Of a DNA stretch of 14,217 nucleotides, positions 1 through 6,336 are shown one piece after another. The translations under genes and the position numbers were made by a program. Every line of letters begins with the position of its first letter. Positions within the stretch are counted from its first letter, which is position 1. Source of the stretch: Lachnospiraceae bacterium. GTDB lineage: Bacteria; Bacillota; Clostridia; Lachnospirales; Lachnospiraceae. The stretch lies in assembly GCA_017961385.1 (NCBI GenBank), contig JAGCXJ010000135.1:1-14217 (forward strand), in the 5' to 3' direction. The notes under the pieces were generated by a model. The model saw only the letters and a program-made list of their open reading frames with translations, was not told where the DNA came from and searched no databases.

Positions 1-1255
1 AGAACCCGAAAAGAAGCCGGAGGAGGGACCTCAGGATGCGAGCATAAAATTTGAAAAGTATCTGAGAGGATTTCCCAATATCAGCTTTTTGAATCTTGCT
101 GACCTTGCAGGAGGCGGCATGGCTCAAAGATCAAGGGTTAAGAAGGCCGCAAAGGATAAGAAGCCTATAATAGATCTTAAGAACATCCCTCAGCCTCACA
201 AGATAAAGGCTAAACTGGATGAATATGTAATAGGCCAGGAACACGCAAAGAAGGTCATTTCCGTAGCTGTATACAACCATTACAAGAGGGTTGCGACAGG
301 AACGATGGACGAGATCGAGATCGAGAAATCAAATATGCTCATGATCGGTCCGACAGGAAGCGGAAAGACATATCTGGTAAAGACTCTTGCAAGACTGCTT
401 GACGTGCCGCTTGCCATAGCGGATGCGACATCACTTACTGAAGCCGGATATATCGGTGATGATATAGAAAGCGTGATATCCAAGCTTTTGGCCGCTGCTG
501 ACAACGATGTAGACAGAGCTGAGATGGGTATCGTCTTTATAGACGAGATAGACAAGATAGCAAAGAAAAAGAACAATAATTCTAGAGACGTGAGCGGAGA
601 AAGCGTACAGCAGGGGCTTTTAAGACTCCTTGAAGGAGCAGATGTGGAAGTTCCCGTGGGAGCGATGAGCAAGAATGCGATGGTGCCCTTAACTACCGTC
701 AATACGAGAAATATCCTGTTTATCTGCGGCGGAGCTTTCCCCGATCTTGACGAGATAATAAAGCAGCGTCTTCACAAGACCACATCTATAGGATACGGAG
801 CAGAGCTCAAGGACAAGTTTGACAAGGACAAGAACATACTTGAAAAGGTAACAGTTGAGGATCTTAAGAAGTTTGGCATGATCCCTGAGTTTCTTGGAAG
901 ACTCCCTGTCATATATACTCTTCAGGGTCTTACCAAGGAAATGCTCGTAAAGATTTTAAAGGAGCCTAAGAATGCGATACTGAAGCAGTATACAAAGCTT
1001 CTTGAACTGGACGAGGTAAAGCTTGAGTTTGATGACAGCGCTTTAGAAGCGATAGCTGAAAAGGCACTGGAAAAGGATACCGGTGCAAGAGCATTAAGAT
1101 CTATCATCGAGGAATTCATGCTCGATATCATGTATGAGATACCAAAGGATGACAATATCGGAAGAGTCGTGATAACGGGTGATTACATAAACGGTACAGG
1201 CGGTCCTGTGATAGATATCAGGAGCGAAAAGAGCATCGAATCAACTAAAGAATGA
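1..1255 (+). CDS. ClpX-like AAA+ unfoldase (5' end outside window)
   Basis: This is an ATP-dependent protein unfoldase of the ClpX/HslU family, which feeds substrates to a protease ring in the cytoplasm. The reading frame is open from base 2, and the only start-like codon near the first family match is a TTG at 89 with no ribosome site, so the gene begins upstream of the window. Visible motifs are the ClpX lead-in (LDEYVIGQ, then VAVYNHYKR), Walker A GPTGSGKT (347-370), pore loop GYIG (446-457), Walker B IVFIDEIDK (530-556), the CGGAF sensor region, PEFLGRLPV, and the C-terminal TGARALRSI sensor-2 region. It departs from ordinary ClpX in three places. The ClpP-docking IGF loop reads IGYG (788-799). 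The RKH pore-loop segment is replaced by an unrelated one containing SKNAMVP. The sequence before the AAA+ domain is a Glu/Lys/Pro-rich stretch followed by a hydrophobic patch, with no zinc-finger cysteines inside the window. I read it as a ClpX paralogue rather than the main ClpX. The family call is firm; the paralogue status is inference. Confidence 0.9.
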   Translation, partial: EPEKKPEEGPQDASIKFEKYLRGFPNISFLNLADLAGGGMAQRSRVKKAAKDKKPIIDLKNIPQPHKIKAKLDEYVIGQEHAKKVISVAVYNHYKRVATGTMDEIEIEKSNMLMIGPTGSGKTYLVKTLARLLDVPLAIADATSLTEAGYIGDDIESVISKLLAAADNDVDRAEMGIVFIDEIDKIAKKKNNNSRDVSGESVQQGLLRLLEGADVEVPVGAMSKNAMVPLTTVNTRNILFICGGAFPDLDEIIKQRLHKTTSIGYGAELKDKFDKDKNILEKVTVEDLKKFGMIPEFLGRLPVIYTLQGLTKEMLVKILKEPKNAILKQYTKLLELDEVKLEFDDSALEAIAEKALEKDTGARALRSIIEEFMLDIMYEIPKDDNIGRVVITGDYINGTGGPVIDIRSEKSIESTKE

Positions 1256-1275
1256 TTTAGCACATGTGATATGGC

Positions 1276-1310
1276 AAGGCGGATCTCATAACGGGGTCCG
1301 CCTTTTTTCT
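1276..1310 (+). terminator. Intrinsic terminator of the ClpX-like gene
   Basis: A GC-rich hairpin pairs AGGCGGA (1277-1283) with TCCGCCT (1297-1303). Two further pairs (T1284-G1296, C1285-G1295) extend it inward, the loop is about nine bases, and a run of six T (1303-1308) follows. It lies 20 bases after the stop codon, so it should end the upstream transcript and isolate the following noncoding region. Confidence 0.9.
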
Positions 1311-1351
1311 CAAAAGTGATACTACAATATGATGTGGTATGAAATAAATAA

Positions 1352-1397
1352 CAAACCATTTGCAAGTAAAAAACGCTGATTAGTAAATCATGGTTTG
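1352..1397. repeat. 8-bp perfect inverted repeat CAAACCAT/ATGGTTTG
   Basis: CAAACCAT (1352-1359) is the exact reverse complement of ATGGTTTG (1390-1397), with 30 bases between them. The intervening sequence contains a smaller GATT/AATC stem (1378-1381 with 1386-1389) abutting the right arm. The first TGCAAG motif lies in the loop and the second overlaps the right arm. Confidence 0.45.
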
Positions 1398-1438
1398 CAA
1401 GATTGACAAAAATATATCAGAATCCTGCAAGTCGGACA

Positions 1439-1480
1439 TCTATATATGGTGTTTACATAAAAACACAATCTATATGTAGA
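1439..1480. repeat. Long imperfect hairpin in noncoding region
   Basis: An outer stem pairs 1439-1448 with 1471-1480 (ten pairs including two G-T wobbles). A four-base bulge (1467-1470) follows, then an inner stem of GTGTTT (1449-1454) with AAACAC (1461-1466) around a six-base loop. That gives sixteen pairs in all. No T-run follows, so it is not a standard terminator. It could be a structured RNA element or a DNA binding site. Confidence 0.5.
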
Positions 1481-1549
1481 ATCAGGCATTGTAAAAGGAC
1501 AAAAAATTTCATTTTGAAGAATCCTTGCAAGATGAATATTTATGTAAAC
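1451..1549. repeat. 11-bp perfect inverted repeat GTTTACATAAA
   Basis: GTTTACATAAA (1451-1461) recurs as its exact reverse complement TTTATGTAAAC (1539-1549), 77 bases apart. The left arm overlaps the inner stem of the 1439-1480 hairpin, so the two pairings would be mutually exclusive in RNA. Confidence 0.45.
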
Positions 1550-1707
1550 TTATAAAATTGCAAAAATGCAGGAAATCCTGCAAGCAAAAATTCATCATTT
1601 TGGACGTTGAATGAGGAATGTATTGATATATCGGGACATGCAAGAGCTTAAGACGTAAAAACGGCTGATATAAATCACGGGCGGAATTTAATGCCTGAAA
1701 ACAATTT

Positions 1708-1771
1708 AAAATGACATTTTTGATTAAAAACATGAGTTAAAACATGATTTAACGAATGACATTTTCATGTT
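1708..1771. repeat. Direct-repeat cluster upstream of lipoprotein promoter
   Basis: AATGACATTTT occurs at 1710-1720 and 1755-1765, 45 bases apart. Both copies sit on a palindrome: AAAATG-A-CATTTT at 1708-1720 and AATGACATT at 1755-1763. Between them AAAACATGAGTTAA (1727-1740) and AAAACATGATTTAA (1739-1752) form a near-perfect tandem pair with a 12-base period. The cluster ends 12 bases before the -35 element at 1784, the usual location for an activator or repressor site. Confidence 0.5.
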
Positions 1772-1783
1772 ATCCTTACATAC

Positions 1784-1812
1784 TTGAGGGCAAACGGGCT
1801 TTATGGTATAAT
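1784..1812 (+). promoter_or_regulatory. Promoter of the MetQ-like lipoprotein gene
   Basis: TTGAGG (1784-1789) and a perfect TATAAT (1807-1812) are separated by 17 bases. A TG one base before the -10 gives an extended -10. It fits a sigma-A-type promoter. The inverted repeat GGCAAA (1789-1794)/TTTGCC (1812-1817) brackets the spacer and could be an operator. The leader to the ATG at 1864 is roughly 45 bases. Confidence 0.75.
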
Positions 1813-1863
1813 TTGCCACGGGTTTTATCTTATTAATATGTATAAAAAGGAACATATCATTAT

Positions 1864-2784
1864 ATGAAAAGAAAAACGGCGTTTTTATATGCCTGCATAA
1901 TATGCATGACGCTTTCAGCCTGTGCAAAGGGCGAACAGAAGGATGAGGCAATAGAAGTTCAGATAGAAAGTATCGATACAGAAGCTGAAGAGACGAATGC
2001 ATCCACATCTTCCGGCCAGACAGCTGAAGTAACCGTTCAGCAGCCGACAAAGGAGCGAAAGCCGATAAGGGTTGCGGTAATGGGCGTGCCTGCCGAAGAG
2101 ATACTTAAAAAAGCAGATGAGTCACTGATAAACAGCAACTATCTTATCGAGCCTGTCATATGCACGGATTATGATCAGCCGAATGCAATGGTATTAAGCG
2201 GCGAAGCTGATGCAAGTCTTTATGAGAATCAGGTATTCCTTGACAGCTACAACAAGAAAAACAGTACGGATCTTGAGATCGCAGAGAGGATCTACTACGA
2301 ACCGCTAGCTTTGTTTGGAGGATCGATAAGCGATCTGTCTTCAATTACAAATAATGTGAAGGTCGCATTGATAAAAGGAGATGTCAACAAAGCCAGGGCG
2401 CTTTATCTCTTGGAGCAGAAGGGCCTTATAGAACTAAAGCAAGACGTATACTATCAGGCGAGCATGGAAGATGTTATAAGCAATCCGCACAACATATCCC
2501 TGGAAGAAGTTGATTTCGATTCGGGATGGCCTGATACATCTTCTTACGGACTCATCATATGCGACTACAACAGAGCGATGCTTTCAGGTATAGACCCGGC
2601 TTCATCCCTTGGAGACGAGAATCGCAACTCGGGAATACTGGATATGTTTTCAATATGTCTTGTAACGGATAAGAGCAAGGTGGGAAACGATAAGACAAAG
2701 CAGCTTATAAAGGCACTGAATTCTAAAGATACCGAAGAGTTCATAAAGCAGACCTATCATGATTCGGTTGTTGATTACCGCTGA
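1864..2784 (+). CDS. MetQ/NlpA-like substrate-binding lipoprotein
   Basis: This is an exported lipoprotein resembling the MetQ/NlpA family, the methionine-binding components of MetNIQ ABC importers. A lysine-rich start and a hydrophobic segment end in the lipobox LSAC, with lipidated Cys at residue 20. An acidic, Thr/Ser/Gln-rich linker of about 50 residues follows, then the binding domain. Family-like stretches are the opening strand (IRVAVMGVPAEEIL), TDYDQPN, EADASLYENQ, a DSYNKKNSTDLE stretch, YYEPLALFGG and NKARALYLLEQKGLI. At 306 residues it is somewhat longer than ordinary MetQ because of the linker. The ribosome site (AAGG, 1847-1850) is weak and about 13 bases from the ATG. No metN or metI is adjacent and no SAM riboswitch or T-box is visible, so the ligand is unproven. 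It may serve a permease encoded elsewhere or have a sensory role. hisC follows after 85 bases with no clear terminator. Confidence 0.8.
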   Translation: MKRKTAFLYACIICMTLSACAKGEQKDEAIEVQIESIDTEAEETNASTSSGQTAEVTVQQPTKERKPIRVAVMGVPAEEILKKADESLINSNYLIEPVICTDYDQPNAMVLSGEADASLYENQVFLDSYNKKNSTDLEIAERIYYEPLALFGGSISDLSSITNNVKVALIKGDVNKARALYLLEQKGLIELKQDVYYQASMEDVISNPHNISLEEVDFDSGWPDTSSYGLIICDYNRAMLSGIDPASSLGDENRNSGILDMFSICLVTDKSKVGNDKTKQLIKALNSKDTEEFIKQTYHDSVVDYR

Positions 2785-2785
2785 T

Positions 2786-2845
2786 ATGAGCATAAATGAG
2801 TGCAAAGAGAATCTAGGAAAGGAAGAGCAGATCCGATCACATTAA
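2786..2845 (+). CDS. Possible 19-codon leader ORF before hisC
   Basis: An ATG one base after the lipoprotein stop opens a 19-codon frame (begins MSINECK, ends with a single His and TAA). Its stop codon lies in the loop of the hairpin at 2830-2856. No clear ribosome site precedes it, and one histidine is far short of a classical his leader peptide. I list it only because of its position. Confidence 0.15.
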   Translation: MSINECKENLGKEEQIRSH

Positions 2846-2856
2846 AAAATCGGATC
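2815..2856 (+). promoter_or_regulatory. Purine-rich SD-like tract plus hairpin before hisC
   Basis: AGGAAAGGAAG (2815-2825) is the strongest Shine-Dalgarno-like sequence before hisC but is 44 bases from its ATG. Between them GATCCGAT (2830-2837) pairs perfectly with ATCGGATC (2849-2856) around an 11-base A-rich loop. Folding would shorten the SD-to-ATG path to about 17 bases. No T-run follows, so it is not an intrinsic terminator. The sequence directly before the ATG (GTAAAGAAA) is a poor ribosome site. Confidence 0.45.
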
Positions 2857-2869
2857 ATACGTAAAGAAA

Positions 2870-3925
2870 ATGTCTTTTGATGATAATATAAGAAAAGTTG
2901 TACCATATACACCGGGAGAGCAGCCAAAGAGCGATGATCTTATAAAGCTCAACACAAACGAGAGCCCGTATCCGCCCTCGCCGCTCGTATCAGAGGCAAT
3001 AAGGAACTTTGATGCAGATAAGCTCAGAAAGTATCCCGATACGAATGCTACGGAGCTTGTTGACGAGCTTGCAAGGACGTACGATCTAAAAAGCGACAAC
3101 ATCTTTGTGGGCATAGGATCCGATGATGTACTGGCTCTTGCTTTTCTTACATATTTTAATTCCGACAAGCCGATCATTTTCCCTGATATCACATACAGCT
3201 TTTATGATGTATGGGCAGATCTATACAGGATACCGTATGAGACAAAGGCACTCGATGATGATTTTAATATAGTAAAACAGGATTATCTGTGCGATAACGG
3301 CGGTGTTGTAATAGCAAATCCGAATGCACCGACCGGTGCTCAGATGCCGCTTGAAGATATAGAAGAGATCATAGCATTTAATAAGGACAGAGTCGTGATC
3401 GTGGATGAGGCATATGTTGATTTCGGAGCCGAATCAGCGATACCTCTTATAGATAAGTATGAAAATCTTGTTGTCGTTCAGACCTTTTCCAAGTCGAGAG
3501 CTCTTGCGGGGATCCGTATAGGAATGGCATTCGGACAAAAGAAGATAATCGATTATCTAAAGGATGTGAAGTTCTCGTTCAACTCATATACGCTCAATCC
3601 CGTTACGATAGCTATCGGAGCTGCAGCGCTTAGAGACGATGCCTACTTTAAGGATATAACCGCAAAGACTGTCGCTACCAGAGAGAGAGTAAAAAAGGAG
3701 CTTAAAGCTTTAGGATTCAGTTTTGCCGATTCAAAGACAAACTTCATATTTGCTAAGCATGAGTCCGTGAAAGCAAAGGAATTGTTTGAAGCGCTTAAAG
3801 CTCAAAACATTTACGTTAGATTCTTTAACAAGCCAAGGATAGATGATCATCTTCGCATATCCATGGGAACAGACGAGCAGATGGATAAGGTAATTACCTT
3901 CTTAAAAGGATATCTTAATGGATAG
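2870..3925 (+). CDS. hisC: Histidinol-phosphate aminotransferase
   Basis: This is a PLP-dependent class I/II aminotransferase of the HisC family. It interconverts histidinol phosphate and imidazole-acetol phosphate in histidine synthesis, in the cytoplasm. The 351 residues match the family length. Visible motifs are the N-terminal substrate region KLNTNESPYPPSP, ANPNAPTG around the PLP-contacting Asn, VDEAYVDF, and the Schiff-base lysine in TFSKSRALAGIRIG (Lys208). The Arg-containing C-terminal region (DDHLRISMGT) binds the substrate carboxylate or phosphate. The ATG at 2870 is the only sensible start, because the frame has a TAA at 2843-2845 and no other start codon between. It is not inside a his operon here. 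The stop overlaps the next gene by eight bases, implying translational coupling to the methyltransferase-Hsp33 fusion. Related aminotransferases that accept aromatic amino acids or cobalamin precursors share these motifs, so the exact substrate is inferred. Confidence 0.88.
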   Translation: MSFDDNIRKVVPYTPGEQPKSDDLIKLNTNESPYPPSPLVSEAIRNFDADKLRKYPDTNATELVDELARTYDLKSDNIFVGIGSDDVLALAFLTYFNSDKPIIFPDITYSFYDVWADLYRIPYETKALDDDFNIVKQDYLCDNGGVVIANPNAPTGAQMPLEDIEEIIAFNKDRVVIVDEAYVDFGAESAIPLIDKYENLVVVQTFSKSRALAGIRIGMAFGQKKIIDYLKDVKFSFNSYTLNPVTIAIGAAALRDDAYFKDITAKTVATRERVKKELKALGFSFADSKTNFIFAKHESVKAKELFEALKAQNIYVRFFNKPRIDDHLRISMGTDEQMDKVITFLKGYLNG

Positions 3926-5570
3926 TTATACGAGTCTTGCCAAGTGCTATGACATATTTATGGATGATACACCCTATGATGAGTGGCTTGACTATGTATT
4001 GGAAGTCTTTGAAAGATACGAGGTCCCGAAAGAACTTGTACTTGATCTGGGATGCGGTACAGGCATATTTACAAGGATGCTTTCAAGAAAAGGCTATGAC
4101 ATGATAGGGGTTGATATCTCGTGCGATATGCTCCAGATAGCCAAGAATAAAAACGATGAAGAAGGCCTTGATATCCTGTATTTAATGCAGGACATGAGGG
4201 AGTTTGAACTCTACGGCACCGTAAGAGCTGTAGTCAGCGTATGCGACAGCATCAATTACCTGTTAAGCGATGAAGATGTGATCACAACGTTTAAGCTTGT
4301 TGAAAACTATCTGGACAAGGACGGCATCTTTGTCTTTGATTTTAATACGGTATATAAGTACAGGGAAGTCATAGGAGACTGCACGATCGCAGAAAACAGG
4401 GACGACTACAGCTTTATCTGGGAAAACTTCTATTCTGACGAGGACAGGATCAATGAATATGATCTTACGATCTTTTCAAAGGAAGGAGAGCTGTATTCAA
4501 AGAGTACGGAAACTCATTATCAGAGAGGATATACTCTTTTGCAGATGAAGCAGTTTATTAAGGAAGCCGGACTTGAGTTTCTTGAAGCAAGCGATGCCGA
4601 CAGCAAAGATGATGTGAGTGATACAAGCCAGAGGATCCACATAGTGGCTAAATGCGTAAAGCCAAAGACGACATATAAAGAAGAGAGAAAAATTATGGAT
4701 AAGATGATAAGAGCGACAGCGGCAAATGCTCAGATAAGAGCTTTTGCATGCGTCTCATGCGATACAGTAGAAGAAGCAAGAAAAAGACACGGATTAAGCC
4801 CGGTTGCAACTGCAGCACTCGGAAGACTGATGAGCGGAGCCGTTATGATGGGAGCGATGCTAAAGGGCGATGATGATATCGTGACTTTGCAGCTTATAGG
4901 TGACGGACCTTTGGGCAAGGCTACGGTAACAGCTGACAGCATGGGAAGAGTAAAGGGATATGTTGATAATCCAAATGTGATGCTTCCTCCAAACAGCTTA
5001 GGAAAGCTGGATGTGGGAGGAGCTGTCGGAAAAGGATACCTTCAGGTCATAAAGGATATGGGTCTTAAAGAGCCCTACAGCGGACAGGTCATGCTGCAGA
5101 CAGGAGAAGTGGCGGAGGATCTTACATATTACTTTGTCACATCAGAGCAGATCCCATCAAGCGTAGGCCTGGGCGTTCTCATGAATAAGGATGATGCCAG
5201 TGTAAAAAGGGCGGGAGGATTCATCATACAGCTCATGCCTTTTGCAAGTGATGAAGTACTTGAAAAGCTTGAAGAGAATATAAAGAATCTTGAGCCCGTA
5301 ACAAAGATGCTCGAAACAAGAGATGAGCCTGAGTATCTTTTGGAATGCCTGTTAAAGGGATTTGATATAGACTATACTGATGAACTGCCGATTAAGTTTT
5401 TCTGCAACTGTGACAAGGACAGAGTAAAGAAGGCACTCATAAGTGTAGGTAAAAAAGAACTTAAGGCCATGATAGACGATGGAAAGCCCATAAGCGTTAA
5501 CTGTCATTTCTGCAATACGGACTATGAGTTTACGCTTGATGAGCTCAAAGCCATGGTAAGAGAATTATAA
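3918..5570 (+). CDS. hslO: SAM-dependent methyltransferase fused to Hsp33 chaperone
   Basis: One uninterrupted frame of 550 residues encodes two complete proteins. Residues 1 to about 248 are a class I SAM methyltransferase resembling the YqeM-type family: an opening LAKCYDIFMDD..PYDEW, motif I VLDLGCGTG, the acidic MIGVDIS end of strand 2, and GIFVFDFNT. Residues 260-550 (291 aa) are a full-length Hsp33, the redox-activated holdase chaperone. They include GDGPLGKATVTAD, the QTGEVAEDLTYYF region, and an intact C-terminal zinc switch: C496-N-C498 and C529-H-F-C532. The linker is only about ten residues (roughly KPKTTYKEERKI). An internal ATG at 4695, preceded by GAGAG seven bases away, matches the usual Hsp33 start, so free Hsp33 might also be made. 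It overlaps hisC by eight bases. The gene symbol refers to the Hsp33 half. The methyltransferase substrate is unknown. Confidence 0.88.
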   Translation: MDSYTSLAKCYDIFMDDTPYDEWLDYVLEVFERYEVPKELVLDLGCGTGIFTRMLSRKGYDMIGVDISCDMLQIAKNKNDEEGLDILYLMQDMREFELYGTVRAVVSVCDSINYLLSDEDVITTFKLVENYLDKDGIFVFDFNTVYKYREVIGDCTIAENRDDYSFIWENFYSDEDRINEYDLTIFSKEGELYSKSTETHYQRGYTLLQMKQFIKEAGLEFLEASDADSKDDVSDTSQRIHIVAKCVKPKTTYKEERKIMDKMIRATAANAQIRAFACVSCDTVEEARKRHGLSPVATAALGRLMSGAVMMGAMLKGDDDIVTLQLIGDGPLGKATVTADSMGRVKGYVDNPNVMLPPNSLGKLDVGGAVGKGYLQVIKDMGLKEPYSGQVMLQTGEVAEDLTYYFVTSEQIPSSVGLGVLMNKDDASVKRAGGFIIQLMPFASDEVLEKLEENIKNLEPVTKMLETRDEPEYLLECLLKGFDIDYTDELPIKFFCNCDKDRVKKALISVGKKELKAMIDDGKPISVNCHFCNTDYEFTLDELKAMVREL

Positions 5571-5586
5571 ACAGGGCGGTAGAAGG

Positions 5587-6327
5587 ATGCCTCAGGAATT
5601 CAACTCGGTAAATGAAGAAATAAAGAATGAAGCAAAAAAAGTATGGCAGAGCAAGACAGGCAAGGAAAGAGCAAAGTACTTTGTCTACTATTATAAGGTT
5701 CATTTCATCGTAGGCGTGGTTGTGATATGCCTACTGGCAAGCATGATACACTTTTTTGCTACCAGAAAGGAATGCATATTTCAGGTGCTCGTGGTAAACG
5801 GTCAGAGTGTCGATCTTCTCGATTATAATTCTTTCATTGACGGATTTGCCAAAACGATTACGTATAATGAAAAGAAAGAGGAGCTCATTATCGATCCCAA
5901 TTATCTGATAGACGTATATGCCGCTGATCAGTACAATCAGACAAATATCCAGAAGGTATTCATGAATGTGGCTGTGGGAGAGCTTGATGTAATGCTCTGT
6001 GATGAGGATTTCATGAAATTTGCCAGAGCCCAGGACTGTGCATATGATCTTACAACTGTACTGCCCGAGGATGTACTAAAAAAATATGAAGACAGGCTTG
6101 TCTGGTATGACTTCCCTTTTGAGGAAGTTGGAATAGAAGGCTATGAGCAGGAGTATGAGCAGGATTACAAAGGCAGATACGAGGCTTTAAGCATAGATAT
6201 AACTGATTTTGAAAAGATAAAAGAGTATGACATGTTCCCTAACAAGAAAGGTTATGCGATCATCATTTCAAACACATCGCATCTTGAAAGGGCGATAGAG
6301 TTTTTAGAGTATCTTGATACACCTTAG
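5587..6327 (+). CDS. Single-pass membrane protein, unknown function
   Basis: I do not recognise a named family. The 246-residue protein has a basic, hydrophilic N-terminus of about 35 residues, then one hydrophobic segment (about residues 38-57, HFIVGVVVICLLASMIHFF). A roughly 185-residue domain follows that should face outside. That domain has features reminiscent of extracellular solute-binding folds (a GELDVMLCDEDF stretch, then DLTTVLPEDVLKKYEDR) and an acidic Glu/Tyr-rich patch (EGYEQEYEQDY). These are impressions, not a family assignment. Purine-rich AGGGCGG (5573-5579) and GAAGG abutting the ATG could both act as ribosome sites. It sits 16 bases after the Hsp33 fusion and 9 before dapF, so it is almost certainly co-transcribed with them. 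Its stop codon overlaps the dapF ribosome site. Confidence 0.7.
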   Translation: MPQEFNSVNEEIKNEAKKVWQSKTGKERAKYFVYYYKVHFIVGVVVICLLASMIHFFATRKECIFQVLVVNGQSVDLLDYNSFIDGFAKTITYNEKKEELIIDPNYLIDVYAADQYNQTNIQKVFMNVAVGELDVMLCDEDFMKFARAQDCAYDLTTVLPEDVLKKYEDRLVWYDFPFEEVGIEGYEQEYEQDYKGRYEALSIDITDFEKIKEYDMFPNKKGYAIIISNTSHLERAIEFLEYLDTP

Positions 6328-6336
6328 GAGAATGAT

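Larger units (their letters stand above)
1361..1644 (+). repeat. Six same-strand TGCAAG motifs
   Basis: TGCAAG occurs at 1361, 1396, 1426, 1526, 1579 and 1639, always on the + strand. Three copies share a longer core close to GAATCCTGCAAG (ending at 1431, 1531 and 1584; the middle one has an extra T). Two others read TTTGCAAG. By chance about 0.07 copies of one hexamer are expected in a stretch this long. Spacings are 35, 30, 100, 53 and 60 bases, so this is not a regular array. The function is unknown; clustered protein-binding sites on DNA or RNA are possible. Confidence 0.6.
1311..1863. other. AT-rich noncoding region with repeats
   Basis: No convincing gene is visible on either strand. 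The longest open frames (minus strand, 1509-1733 and 1724-2050) have no recognisable family motifs. A 15-codon + frame at 1611-1658 has only a weak ribosome site. The region holds six TGCAAG motifs, a long imperfect hairpin (1439-1480), two inverted repeats, a short direct-repeat cluster (1708-1771) and the promoter of the downstream lipoprotein gene. I found no S-box (SAM) or T-box hallmarks, although the downstream gene is MetQ-like. The region could be an extended regulatory region, could encode a small RNA, or could be the remains of a decayed element. Confidence 0.7.

Noticed and set aside
89..91. TTG at 89 as the true start of the ClpX-like gene
   Set aside because: No ribosome site precedes it and the frame remains open with protein-like sequence to the window edge, so the gene most likely begins upstream.
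280..702. Minus-strand open frame opposite the ClpX-like gene
   Set aside because: Ser-rich translation fully inside a gene with clear AAA+ motifs, with no ribosome site or family signal.
1361..1644. TGCAAG copies as a CRISPR array or replication iterons
   Set aside because: Spacing is irregular, the shared unit is only 6-12 bases, and there are no cas, rep or DnaA-box features nearby.
1787..1822. GGGCAAAC and GCCACGGG resemble fragments of a c-di-GMP (GEMM) riboswitch
   Set aside because: The order, spacing and paired stems of the GEMM fold are missing, and the segment overlaps the promoter core, so it would not lie in the transcript.
1509..2050. Minus-strand open frames in the noncoding region and across the lipoprotein start
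   Set aside because: No ribosome site and no recognisable motifs. The second overlaps the promoter and N-terminus of the well-supported lipoprotein gene.
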